A DNA stretch of 64,000 nucleotides. Source: Rhizoctonia solani. Its lineage: Eukaryota; Basidiomycota; Agaricomycetes; Cantharellales; Ceratobasidiaceae. Made by a program: the position numbers and the translations under genes. A model generated the notes under the pieces. The model was not told the DNA's origin, did not search any database, and saw only the letters and a program-made list of their open reading frames with translations. Below, piece after piece: positions 22,940 to 34,516 of this stretch (positions within the stretch are counted from its first letter, which is position 1; the number at the start of each line of letters is the position of its first letter). Location: assembly GCF_016906535.1 (NCBI RefSeq), contig NC_057373.1, positions 1,426,001 to 1,490,000 of the forward strand, written 5' to 3'.

Positions 22940-24295
22940 ATGGCCGATTCAGGTTACAATCCTGCCTCTCCCGGGCGTAGACAAACCCGTCGCCATACCT
23001 CGTATGCACGATCAAAGGTTGACTTGGACGATCTTGACGACTTTGAGGAAGAGAGCGGCCGTGCCAGCCGAGCTCGGTAAGTGCCAAGCAATTATTTTGC
23101 TGGGTGTAAGCTATCTCACAAGCAGGGGGCAGTACTCGACTTATAGTTGAAGGTTTTTCGAACCTTGCTTTAATAGTAGTCGTCGGCCGTGTTTAGGGTA
23201 GCTTACTGATGGCTCAGGCCACTTTCTTTGCCGGAGTACAAGCAGAACTTTTATCCGATACAAATGACGATAACGAAGGGGCTCTGTCTATCGCAACAAG
23301 TGCCGCATTCTTTGGAGGCTCATGTTTTCCATATTCACCGCGATTTTGGCCGCTCGTAAGTTAAAGTATATACATCATATATTGTATTGATACCTCTGTT
23401 AGTCTCAGGAAGATGGTTTTCCATCCTTAGAGAAGATGATGCGGACTATTGTCAAGCGGTGGCTAGCCCAGGACTCCAGTTCAGAGTTAGATGCCGAGAA
23501 AGGCTCTCAACAATTGGGTCCAGATCTTAAGGAATACCTCGACCACAAATCAAACACTACAAAATGCTAGGTCGAAAAGTGCGTGCCATCCCCACCCAAG
23601 TCAATTTTTGGAATCTCTATGTCACTAACGGTTTTGGATAGAGCAGGAATGAAGTCTCGCGCTGGAACATTAGGAAGCACATCCAATACGATCCGGGACT
23701 CAAACTGTGGGGTTACCTTACTGAGATAGCGCCTCTAACGTACCGAATCGCCTGAGTTGTGGCACCTGGGCTCGGGGGCGACGAAAAATGAATGGATATT
23801 CTAATGGTGGGTGCTGCCACCACGGCTCCTGTTTAACTTCAATTTGTGCTCAAGTCTAACTCTATGCCACTAGCTTTTGACCATTGGTATTCGATATTGA
23901 TTGTATTCTTAATCTCCTGCATAAAGAGCGACGGGACAGCCAGCAAATTTCTCAAATAAACAAACGGAACTCAATCACGAGGCCAACGAATGTCCATACA
24001 ACCTGGAAGGAGCGCGCTCTGGCTGGGCCTTGTTGAGTCCTATCCTCATGTGCATTCCATCCTTCGTGTTGTTTGCCGCTGGAATTTTGATGATGCCTGG
24101 GACAAGCAACCAGATCGGTAAGAGAACTTTGCTCCTTGAGTAACTGGGCATTGACATTTGCTTTATAATTTACAGGTCGCGATCTTTACCTCAGCAACAG
24201 TTCTTTTCTGTGTCGTCCCCCTATTCTTCTTCTTCCTGGAGCATCGGCACAAACATGTTATCAAACACATATACTTGGGGAGGGCATCTCTATAA
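22940..24295 (+). pseudogene. Membrane protein, tandem family copy 2 (frame-broken: pseudogene or sequence errors)
   Basis: Clear paralogue of copy 1. It begins MADSGYNPASPGRRQTRRHT, with DDFEEESGRASRAR before the first intron and STRLIVEGFSN after it, then TFFAGVQAELLSD, ATSAAFFGG, RWFSILREDDADY, VFDIDCILNLLHKERRDSQQ and the C-terminal ATVLFCVVPLFFFFLEHRHKHVIKHIYLGRASL. The frame is lost several times relative to copy 1: after FFGG (near 23318), after DDADY (near 23447), a second base nearby, before LLSPILMCIPSF (near 24034), and before AWDKQ (near 24095). In each case one additional base would restore the family reading. Either this copy is decaying, or it shares the deletion-type errors seen in housekeeping genes of this window. 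Confidence 0.6.
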
Positions 24296-24776
24296 TTCTC
24301 GGAATATTGCATTCAACCAAACCACGATTTGTGTATGCTATGACTATAAATACCACTTTAAACGTTATTATGCAGTTACTTCGCTTGCCACATTCCTACA
24401 CTCCTTGAGATTCTGTGGTGCCAAAGTTCTCTGGGAAGTTGACGAGATGGGGTAGCAGAGCATTGACCAAATGCTGTGATTATATGCACAGCCGTTTTGC
24501 CTTGTTTATCTTATTGATGGGCGCTCCTTTGACGGGTTCCACGGGAGTATGCCGCATATGGAAGTGTGGCAAGACTCAAATCTTTCCCTTTCTTCTAGGC
24601 TTGGCGACAGAGCCCGCGATTATACGTACCATTTACGGGAATGACCCTGGCTTCAAACAGAGATTTAATGCCGCTGGACAAAATACCTATCGCCACTTTC
24701 CTTCTAACCACGACTGGTACTGGCCTTGAGCACGTTGTAGCCAATAGCACGACTTTACGCACTCAACGACCACGAT
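24296..24776. other. Intergenic region between membrane-protein copies 2 and 3
   Basis: About 0.48 kb. A 104-codon open frame (24415-24729) shows no family features and is probably chance. Nothing else seen. Confidence 0.4.
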
Positions 24777-25970
24777 ATGTCAACTCCTGGAACCCGACGA
24801 GCCACTGTTGAAATTGTTGATACACCAACTCGCGTCCATTCCCCTCCAACTCGTATGAATACTGAGCCGGCCCGCATCCATACCGAGCCTCCTCGACCTT
24901 GATCCAACGCTTTAAGAGCATCAATCGCCGGAACACAGGCATTCTCTATCTCCGAGTATGCATCTCATCAATGGAGATATCGGCGACGGAATCAGTGGGC
25001 GAGCAACTAGGCAGCGTACTCAAGTGAGTGTCAATAGAGCCATCTTATAACCAGCCACATCTAATGCGGGATCTTTTTTTTTTTTTTTTTTTTTTGAAAC
25101 TCAGCTAATTGTGGAAGGATTTAGTAACTTGGCACTCGTTGTAAGCACAAGCCTGCGGTGTGAATTTGTTTCGATACTAGAGCACACTTTCTGCGAAGGC
25201 CGTGTTGTTCAGTGGTGTACAGGCTCAACTCATTCAAATTATTGCGGAAGACACTGATGGTCAGAATACCCTGGATATCGCAACAAACGCTGTGTTCTAC
25301 GGAGGTTTGGTATTGTCGGTCTTTAGTGCTCTGTTGGCATGCTGTACGTAGAATCCTTGCCTCATCAGGGCATATGGTTAACGTCCTGGTTGGCAGTGTC
25401 TGGGAGGTGGTTTTCGATCCTTCGAGAAGATGACTCTGAGTACTTGTCGAGCTGTTGGTTAGCAGCAGAATGTAATGACAAGCACCCTAAACTTCCGGAC
25501 TATGTTCGATTTCAGATCGCCTATGGGAAAAAAAGTTGTCAGATGATGCAGAATGTGGTGACCTCTGTCTGGGTCTGAGCAAGGACTTACTATTTGATTT
25601 AGATCCCGAAGAAAAGCAATCTACCACCTCAACTGAAGACCCAGAAGGATTAAAGAATCCGAGGGATGAAGACATCAAACACATGCTCGAGCTACTGGAG
25701 CGCGATATTCGGGAGAACGAAAGCGAAGCGACCATGAAGGAAAAGCTCATGAGCCAGATTCTCCTGAGTGCTATCTGGATCTGCTCGGCGGCATTCGTGT
25801 TATTCTGCGCGGGTATTGTCATGCTCGTGTGGAATAAGCAGCACATCACAGTCGCCATACTTACCTCGGCCCTAGTATTCGTCTGCATTTCGTTCATTCC
25901 GATGTTCTTCCTCAAGCACCGACGCAAGCATGTTATTAGTCACCTTAACCTCAAGCGACCTGCTCTCTAG
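24777..25970 (+). CDS. Unrecognised membrane protein, tandem family copy 3
   Basis: The N-terminal exon (MSTPGTRRATVEIVDTPTRV onward) loses its frame after about 40 codons and resumes before SGRATRQRTQ, so the start is tentative. An intron with a 22-base T run (25074-25095) joins LIVEGFSNLALV, and the next joins STLSAKAVLFSGVQAQLIQI, matching the first helix of copy 1. Then come ATNAVFYGGLVLSVFSALLA, RWFSILREDDSEYLSSCWL, an acidic loop, two C-terminal helices (ILLSAIWICSAAFVLFCAGI, VAILTSALVFVCISFIPMFF) and the basic tail KHRRKHVISHLNLKRPAL. The frame breaks at the seven-A run 25528-25534; one extra A restores KLSDDAECGD. The acidic loop is longer and more charged than in copy 1, so copies have diverged mainly there. 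Confidence 0.6.
25074..25095 (+). repeat. Poly-T tract of 22 bases
   Basis: Uninterrupted run of 22 T just before the intron acceptor GAAACTCAG in membrane-protein copy 3. It acts as a very long polypyrimidine tract and is likely variable in length between strains. Confidence 0.9.
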
Positions 25971-26149
25971 TCTCTCCGTTAATCTCTCATTTGAGTTACG
26001 TTTCTGCTTGATTCATTACACTTCATGTTTCTTTAGTTCACGACATTTTGACTCGTGCTTTCAATTGACCCTATCCAATCGTCGAACACTCTCTTGCGCA
26101 TATCATATTCGTTGTATCTTGCCACATGTAATCAATTATTTTTCTTTTT

Positions 26150-27361
<1,212 letters not shown>

Positions 27362-27557
27362 TGGTGGATAGGTGACGAGAGTCGCAGATATGTCTGGGTT
27401 CAGACCCGGGGGTATGCGGGACCCTGAATCATGTGATTAGGGTTCTATTACACGCGCACTGTTGGGAACGTGCCCATAGTCCTCCTTCAACCACGCGTCG
27501 TTCGCAAAACTTTCTTGCTGTACGACTAGAGCAGACATACAATAGCACAAAGTCTCA
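27362..27557. promoter_or_regulatory. Shared divergent promoter of TVP23 and the LIM protein
   Basis: Only 196 bases separate the two starts (27361 minus, 27558 plus), so the two genes must share this spacer. No TATA box is evident on either strand. Confidence 0.45.
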
Positions 27558-30500
27558 ATGGGATTTTGCGCGCGTTGCGGAGACCTCGTCAATAGCCAAA
27601 CATCGCGCTGTAAATGCGGTGGGCGGCCTCGAAGTAAGTTGAACTGCCTGTCATATCCCGAGGTTGTCTTACGTATTATATGTAGATGGATCTGTTCAGG
27701 TATCCCCAGGCATCAAGGATGGGAACACCGATAGATGGTCCAAAACGTGAGTAAAGAACTGGCTGTGTCAACACTATGTATGTTGATTGTTATGTAGATA
27801 TACCTCAAAAGAGAAGACTTCGACCTCTGCCTCTACTTCATCCTCTAATCGCAACTCTCGTAACTCATCGGGCCTCCCACCACTTGGGATGTTAACAATG
27901 GACTTCAATAAGGATGATGATGTCTCTCCCCCTCCTCGTACACCCCCACCTTCAGACGCACTTGGCACTTCACATACGAATCTTGCAGCATTACCTCCCG
28001 TTCAAAGGTCTCCAGGCCGTCGCTCTTTCCCCAAGCCCTTGAACCACAGCTCCCGCGTCAGCTCCCGTCCGACTACCACCAATCGTCCTTCATCGCCGCT
28101 GAAACAAGCCTATATTCCACCAAAACACGACTCGCCTCCCATATCAGACAGGCGAGACCAATACATTACCGATGATGACGACATGCCCAGTATTGCAGAT
28201 GAAGATTTAGGCGATTTGACAAATACCTTGGGATCTACTATTCAGCCCAAGGAAACCTTACCTGTTCAATTATGCGCAAGCTGTGATGAGCCATTTGCCA
28301 CGGATGCTGTTCGCTATCCTGGCCTGGATGATCCCCGCGGAATTACGGGTGTATTTTACTGCCGACAATGCTTCAAAGAAATGGTGGTCTCAAGGGACAC
28401 TGCGCCGCATGCGGTAACGAAGTTTTAATGGGACGCCATGATGGCTCTTCGGTCACTGTTCGCGAAAAACTCTTCCACAGCAAGTGCTTCAAATGTACTC
28501 ACTGCGGCAATAAGGTCGACCGGGGCATTCCTGCGATCCTGCGGGCAAACCGTGCTGCGAACCTTGCCTCGAAAAAATATTAAATACCCCCAGCGGACCA
28601 TCTCCCCCATCCACAACACGCATCACACGCAAGTCTGGAGGTCTTAACGAAAGTACTTCCGAGGATCGTCGCACCAGCACTCCGCGGGGTCCGCCTCCCG
28701 GTTCCAACGCTCAAAGTAAGGGGAATACTTCCGATTCAGCCCCACCTGCTCGCCCGCGCGAATCTATGTCTTTCTTGGAGGAACTAAAGCAAGGCAGTCC
28801 GCCGGTGGAGGAGCCCCTTCGCCAAGTGCCATTCGCCGAGAAACACTTCGTAGCAGAAGCAAGAGTCGTGACGCTGAGCGCCAACGCTCGAAGGACGAAG
28901 AAGAAGAACCTGATCAGGACAAGAGCCGTGAGCGCGATCGACCTCGTGACCGGGACCGGGATCTTGATCGGGACAAGGAAAAAGACAAGGAACGTGATCG
29001 CGAGCGGGACCGAGAACGGGACCGAGAGCGTAACAGGGAGCGTGAACGTGAACGCGAGCGCGAAAAAGAGCGCGAACGAGCGAGAGCGGGACCGCGAACG
29101 AGAACGTGAACGAGCGTGAACGAGAGCAACGAGAACGAGAAAGGGAGCGGGAGCGTGAACGTGACCGTGAAGCCGAACGAGAACTGGAACGCGAGCTCGA
29201 GCGCAGTTATGACTATGACCAAGATGACGACCGTGTACCACCCGAGAACAGCCCCATTAACCCCGATTTGATCCGGCGCGATACCATGGGACCCGCAAAG
29301 CTGGAAGTGCGATCCGTCGGGCCCGCGAACGAGAGCGCGAACGAGAGCAGAGCGGAAGTCCTTCCGCTGCTCGTCGCGAGTCGCGTGACACTGGGGAGAA
29401 GCCATCAACTCGGAATGCCAGGCGTTCTGCGAGCCGCCCACGCCAGCGTAGCACTAGTCCCCCTCCCGCTAGCGCTTCACGGCGCTCGAGTACGCAACCC
29501 TTGCGAAGGTCCTCGTCTAGGGGTGCCCTCAAGCAAAAAGAGCGGAGCGTCAGTCCACCAGGAGGTCGTAGGGGAGGGGTGAGGATGAGTCCAAACCTAA
29601 ACCAATACGCAGTGCACTCCGATCCGCTAGTCGCCCCAGGCCGTCTGACCCCAAGCCCCGGCGCGAACGCGAGCGCAGTACCAGCCCGCCTCCAAAAGAC
29701 ATTGCTCCTATGTATCCCGTTGGCAAGCTTACGCGAGACTTGGGCTCTCTCACCGTCGGCCTTGCTTCTGGTGACGATGTGAGCGTTGTTGCCTCTGACA
29801 GCCATTCAAGCATTGCACGTTCCGAATACACCGCACTCTCCTCTACTTCTGCAGCCACTAGTCTACGCAGCTCTACTTCTCCATCTTCGATTGGTGCGGT
29901 CGAAGTCAAACCGATTTTGAAGACCCGTCGATCACTCATTACTTTTGGAGATACTACTGGGTCCGATTCGCCTTCAACCTTGGCCAAGTCCCGTCGACCC
30001 ATTCGCAGCAGCCTGGTATCGCGTGACAGTGGATCTGATCTCTCAAAGACCCCAACCAACGAACCGTTTGATGGAGCTAAAGTCGAAGAAGATCCTCGAG
30101 TCGACGAGGATATGGATAGGTCAATGGATAGGTCAATGGATAGGTCGATAGATCGGTCCACCGATAAGGATTTAGAAAAGTCCTCGACCCCATCCCGCTT
30201 ACCACGACGACGAAGTATCGGACGAGAGTCGCCAGCAAGCACCACAGGAACCGTCACCCCTGGTCGGGTCCGTTCTGGCACACCATCAAGTGGCAAGAAG
30301 CCAAGCATGGGTGACTACCATGAGCCCGAGGAGCCACGCACATCCTGGTTGCGGAACCGCGAGACCCGCACCCGAAGCTTTGTTAAGCCCGAGGCGATTA
30401 TAGCGACACATCGAACGATTCTCTGCCTTGGGGTATGCGTAGCACTAAATCAGACAACGTCTTACCTTCGCGCCCTGTCAGTGTTGCAGAGCCCGAGTCG

Positions 30501-32141
30501 TTTAGCCCTCCAGCGCCTGCCCCTACTTCCACCCCTAGTTCAGGAGCACCTTCGCCTTCTAAACGTCGTAGCAAGGTCGATGGGCTGGTTATGCCAATCG
30601 ATTCGACCGAGCGCTGTTCGATGTGTAATGAGAAGTTGCACTTGGATGGCGGAAACATGTTTGTCACCGTGCCCGGCTACGCTAAAACTGGCAACACAGG
30701 AGAATATACGCCTGCACGAACCTTCCATGTCGACTGCTTCAAGTGTTCTGTCTGTGAATTGCCCTTTGGAAACGATGCCTGGGAAGGCCAACAAGCGCGC
30801 TTTGTTCAACTCAAGGACGTTATCGCACACCCAGAGGTACGTATATACGACCACATGACTGCATTTGATTTGTATTGATCGAATATTCTCAGTGTGCTCC
30901 TCCGATCGTGAGGACAGCAACCTATACACCAAGCCCTACCAAATTGAATCGCGCCGTCAAGTCACAACCTCAGCCAGCTGAGCCTCCATTGAGGTCCGCC
31001 CCTGCGGTACCACGCCCCACACCAACTGTGAATACCTCGTCCACTCCCGCTCCCGCTCCCGTTACTCGACCACGCTCTGGAACGACCGGGCAGGTGCCCC
31101 ACGGTTTGGTGGGTCGATGTATTGCCCTCCATGCGGCAAGAGCGTCAGCCCAATGGAACTGGGAACGTGCCCGGGTCCGAACGGGAGTCGCTGGCATTCC
31201 TCATGTTTGGTGTGTGGAGGTAAAGATGCCAAAAAGAACAGGAGGAATCCCAAAGACCCAGGGTGCGGGAAGCAGTTGGATTCGGGTGCCAAGGTACGTT
31301 ACAGTGCTATTTACAATTTTTGATACTAAAAACGTTCACAGTATGATCAAGAGGGTGGTGTCTGGTGCCGTGAATGTATTGTAAGTATATGCGCTGCATC
31401 TATACATACCAAACTGATGTCTCCCCTTAGGACAAACTTCCATCGGACATGCGACCGTCATCACCCATCAAACCGATTATGCCTACTCATACCGGCAGCA
31501 AGTCATGGGGCAGGGCAAGTGGTGGTGCAGTTGTCGCCCAACACACTGGCGTGTCCGTTAACAACACTGGAGGTGGCATCCTAAAACCGCAAACCACAGG
31601 TGGAGGGGGATTCATCCGACCCCAGACAACGGGTGGAGGAGGTATCATTAAGCCCCAGACAACGGGCGGCGGAGGGATCTTGAAGCCTCAAACAACCGGT
31701 GGTGGGATTCTAAAACCCCAGACTACGGGTGGTGGTGGGATCCTCAAGCCTCAAACGACCGGTGGGGGTGGATTTATTCGCCCTCAGCTTACGGGTCGCT
31801 CAGCCGGTGGAGTGACTGCTCAATACACCGGAGGTAGCGTTGTTGGGGGACTAGTCCCTCAACTAACTGGTGGAGGCCTCCCCATTACGATGCAACTAAC
31901 CGGGGGCTCTTACCGTCGTTCTGCTGCAAAAAGCATTGGAAACTTTGAAGAGTTGGAAGCCCAATACACTGGGGGACGTGCATATGACCGACCGGTCTCA
32001 GCTCTGGGAGGTGAAGGCTTCCGCACGGCCATGTCGCTTGCACGAAGAGGAGTATCGATGAGTGATGCGGATGAAGCATACGAGCCTCCCGTTAGGGAAC
32101 GACCTAAGTCTGCTTATGGGATGAGGAACTGGAAGATCTAA
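27558..32141 (+). CDS. LIM-domain protein with long low-complexity regions (several homopolymer frame breaks)
   Basis: Starts MGFCARCGDLVNSQTSRCKCGG, an N-terminal CxxC...CxC cluster. Then a Ser/Pro linker, a first zinc block (LCASCDEPF, FYCRQCFK, HCAACGNEV, FHSKCFKCTHCGNKV, KPCCEPCLEKI), and a very long Arg/Glu/Asp-rich tract (28900-29215). After a Ser-rich stretch comes a second LIM block (CSMCNEKLHLDGGNMF, RTFHVDCFKCSVC), a third (MYCPPCGKSV, WHSSCLVCGG, CGKQLDSGAK, WCRECI) and a C-terminal minisatellite coding QTTGGGGILKP-type repeats, ending YGMRNWKI. LIM domains are protein-binding zinc modules, often cytoskeletal or Rho-linked. Frame is lost at AAA 28379-28381, GGG 28543-28545, CCCC 28814-28817, GGGG 29576-29579, CCC 30388-30390 and GGG 31088-31090, each restored by one added base. 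More shifts probably lie in 29050-29320. Confidence 0.65.
28900..29215 (+). repeat. Arg/Glu/Asp low-complexity coding tract
   Basis: Near-tandem six-base units of the type CGNGAR (CGTGAA, CGCGAG, CGGGAC) spell runs of RE, RD and ER. Shifting the frame still gives an open reading because the units are so regular, which explains long spurious frames on both strands here. Confidence 0.8.
30109..30157 (+). repeat. 12-base tandem repeat (DRSM)
   Basis: Units of GATAGGTCAATG, three in a row with drifting copies after them, encode DRSMDRSMDRSIDRST within the LIM protein. Likely arose by slippage. Confidence 0.85.
31576..31800 (+). repeat. Minisatellite encoding PQTTGGGG repeats
   Basis: Six or seven near-identical units of about 33-36 bases encode K/R-PQTTGGG(G)-I/F-L/I-K/R, followed by decayed units (PQLTG, AQYTGGS, MQLTGGS) to about 31970. 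The repeat lies in the C-terminal third of the LIM protein, downstream of the last zinc block. Confidence 0.9.
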
Positions 32142-32486
32142 TGGGATTTGACCTTATATGAATACACGTTTCTGGAAACATGTTTTTTCTTCCCGTTTTC
32201 TATACACTGGATGTGTGCATACAGTAATTACTCTTTTGAATATGATTTTCTGGATTTCTGTACACTCGTGGCTGTGCTCGATGTATACATCGAGGGATAA
32301 ACTGTCTCTCGATCAGGTTGTTCCTCGATCGCGTTTAGTTCGAGTGGAGCGCTCCGACGTCAGCTATGACGAAGTGGCTCCCGTAGAACACGGTGCAAAG
32401 GCCTACCACGATTTAAAAGGGACCTGTTCACCACCAAGATTCTCCAGATCCAACCTCGAACTTGAAGCTCCAATTACACTACAGTT
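32142..32486. other. Intergenic region between the LIM and coiled-coil genes
   Basis: About 345 bases. AT-rich after 32200; no element recognised. It should contain the LIM gene 3' end and the promoter of the next gene. Confidence 0.45.
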
Positions 32487-33207
32487 ATGTCCACTCACGA
32501 ACAGGATACCAAAATGATTGAGAAGATGCTCGAACGAGAAGCAAAGAACGATGCTGTTAGTTTCCCATTCCGATGCTTCGCAAACTTGGCTAATTAAACT
32601 ATGTTAGGCCGCTCTGAAACATGCCGTAAAGGACCTCGAAGCTGCCGAAAAGGCTGAAGTCAAGGCAGAGAACGTCCGTACTATGCACTCCACAAATAAC
32701 GCTTATAGATTGACATAAAGAAATCTAGATGGTTGACAAGGCCATTCATGCACACGAGAAGACCGTCCGCAAGGAGCACGATGCTGCCAAGGCGTTGAAC
32801 AAAGCCCAGCATGCACATGGTGCTCGAGTTGCTGACGAACAGAGCGCACTAAAGACCATCGAGGTAACTCTATACTCTGTCTGTCAAGTTGCATTGACCC
32901 AACATGAGCTTAGATCAAGAAGCAACACCAATCTCGGTTAGAGCAGGATGTCGAAGCAAAGAAGGCGTCTCTTGAGCAAATGCAGAAAAGAAAAGAAACA
33001 AACGACGTAAGCAATTCCCGTATAACTGCGATAGTTCGATGTTTGAATGAGCTTGATACTATATAGGCACTTCGTGACCAGAAAATTGCTCAACTCCACA
33101 CACGCACCGGAACTGGAGGCACTACTGCCTCTGATCCGGCCGCACAAAACGTGAACATACCTGTTGCTCAGTCGCCTGCTACGACTGTTGGTCCATCCGC
33201 AGCCTAG
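32487..33207 (+). CDS. Short Ala/Lys/Glu-rich coiled-coil protein (Ncp1-like)
   Basis: Five exons encode about 170 residues: MSTHEQDTKMIEKMLEREAK, AALKHAVKDLEAAEKAEVKA, then MVDKAIHAHEKTVRKEHDAA, LNKAQHAHGARVADEQSALK, KQHQSRLEQDVEAKKASLEQ and LRDQKIAQLHTRTGTGGTT, ending VGPSAA. The chain is nearly all heptad-like helix, rich in A, K, E and H, with a flexible Gly/Thr tail. It resembles small basidiomycete proteins annotated 'DNA binding protein Ncp1', a name I recall from annotation rather than from any experiment I can cite. Introns of about 50-60 nt split it into pieces of 20-45 residues. No membrane or secretion signal. Confidence 0.6.
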
Positions 33208-33324
33208 TGACCTCCTATTTATGGCCTCTCTCCCTTACTACTTTACTTAATCTGGGAATTTGTTGTATACCAGATATTATGATGCCATATACTGAATTGA
33301 TTTACATATCACTGTAGCGCGAAT

Positions 33325-34308
33325 TCATTGGATTCGACCATAATCATCAGTAGGCGTTATCACTGCGTCAAGGATCCTATCGTGAGACTCGAGAGGGATC
33401 TCCCCAGTGCCAACTATTTGCGCATCTAACGCCACTCCAACTGTATGCGGTGATAGGAAATAAGCGAGGCTTGGATAGGGAGGGGGTCCGCGTACATAGT
33501 TTAGGTGTCCGGGCAGCCCCAAATTTCTCGGCATAAGTGTTTACAAACCGATCATAGTACCCTAGCACGGAATGGTCAAGTCAGGCGTCCCTCAAATATC
33601 AAAATGGACCTACCTCGACCATATCCCAACCGGGCAAGTTTGTCGTCAAACGCAACACCTTGTCAAGCAGTCAGATTAGCACATACAATACTATGGGGGC
33701 GCGTTTAACGGAGTACCTGGCATGACAATCAAGTCAAGATCCCCAGCTTGCATGGCTAACCAATTTAAATCCCAGGCAAATCAATCTCTGGTAAAGCTGT
33801 GGTGTACGCTCACCAACGCTCACCATCCTGTCTTGGTTCGCCATCCTTCACAGGCTCAGGTTCCTGGATACCCCACTTTCCCGATGGAAGTGCATCAAGG
33901 TCTCTGAGGTCATACACTCGCAGCATGTCAATGACTCGGCCATTCATTCGAGGCACGTATAAAGTTTTCCCTAAGAAGTCGCCCCAGTGCGAGTTCAGAT
34001 ATAAGATAAATTTAGTTGGGACGGGACCCACCAGTTCGTAAAACTTCCCGAACAATCCCGTCCGTATCTACCTCTCCTGACATGCTCAAAAAGCAACTCA
34101 CCGCCTTGCTTTCTCTAAAGTTCTGCGTCTCAACGAATCTTTTAGTAATCGACTCGGCTGTTTGGGTAAAGATAACTGTGTGCCAAGACAAGATGGAAAT
34201 CGACATACAGCCGCTTTTAACCTCCAAGGGCGAGAGCAAGGAGCGAGCATGAAGAACGGTTTGTCGGAGAGCCGCCTTTTGGGCTTTGACGGTGGAAGGA
34301 ATGCTCAT
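33325..34308 (-). CDS. 5-formyltetrahydrofolate cyclo-ligase (5,10-methenyl-THF synthetase)
   Basis: Converts 5-formyl-THF to 5,10-methenyl-THF using ATP, returning stored folate to the one-carbon pool. The start at 34308 gives MSIPSTVKAQKAALRQTVLHARSLL, the usual N-terminal helix. Further exons carry VSCFLSMSGEVDTDGIVREVL, LYVPRMNGRVIDMLRVYDLRDLD, GKWGIQEPEP, and the conserved core VMPGVAFDDKLARLGYGRG joined across a short intron to YYDRFVNTY. The C-terminus has VGVALDAQIVGTGEIP and DRILDAVITPTDDYGRIQ. All the substrate- and ATP-binding blocks are present and in order. Cytosolic by lack of signals. Confidence 0.93.
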
Positions 34309-34516
34309 GGTGGTATTTTGAAGCTTACGGTCACGACCTGTTGTGATATGTGATTTACCAATAACATTTGATCGGCTACTGGCGGCTTGGCCGAACACCA
34401 CACTTTATTATGAAGCAAGGCAACTTTGATAGGTTATATGTATTATCGAAATAGGTCTAACTTAGAATTGATCAGATGCATACAGAAAATACATGGCCAA
34501 GGGCCATCTTGATAAA

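Noticed and set aside
24415..24729. 104-codon open frame between membrane-protein copies 2 and 3
   Set aside because: No family motif, no coding-like composition and no neighbouring exons; probably chance.
28711..29441. Long minus-strand open frames
   Set aside because: Antisense of the RE/RD hexamer tract, which stays open in all frames because of its regular composition.
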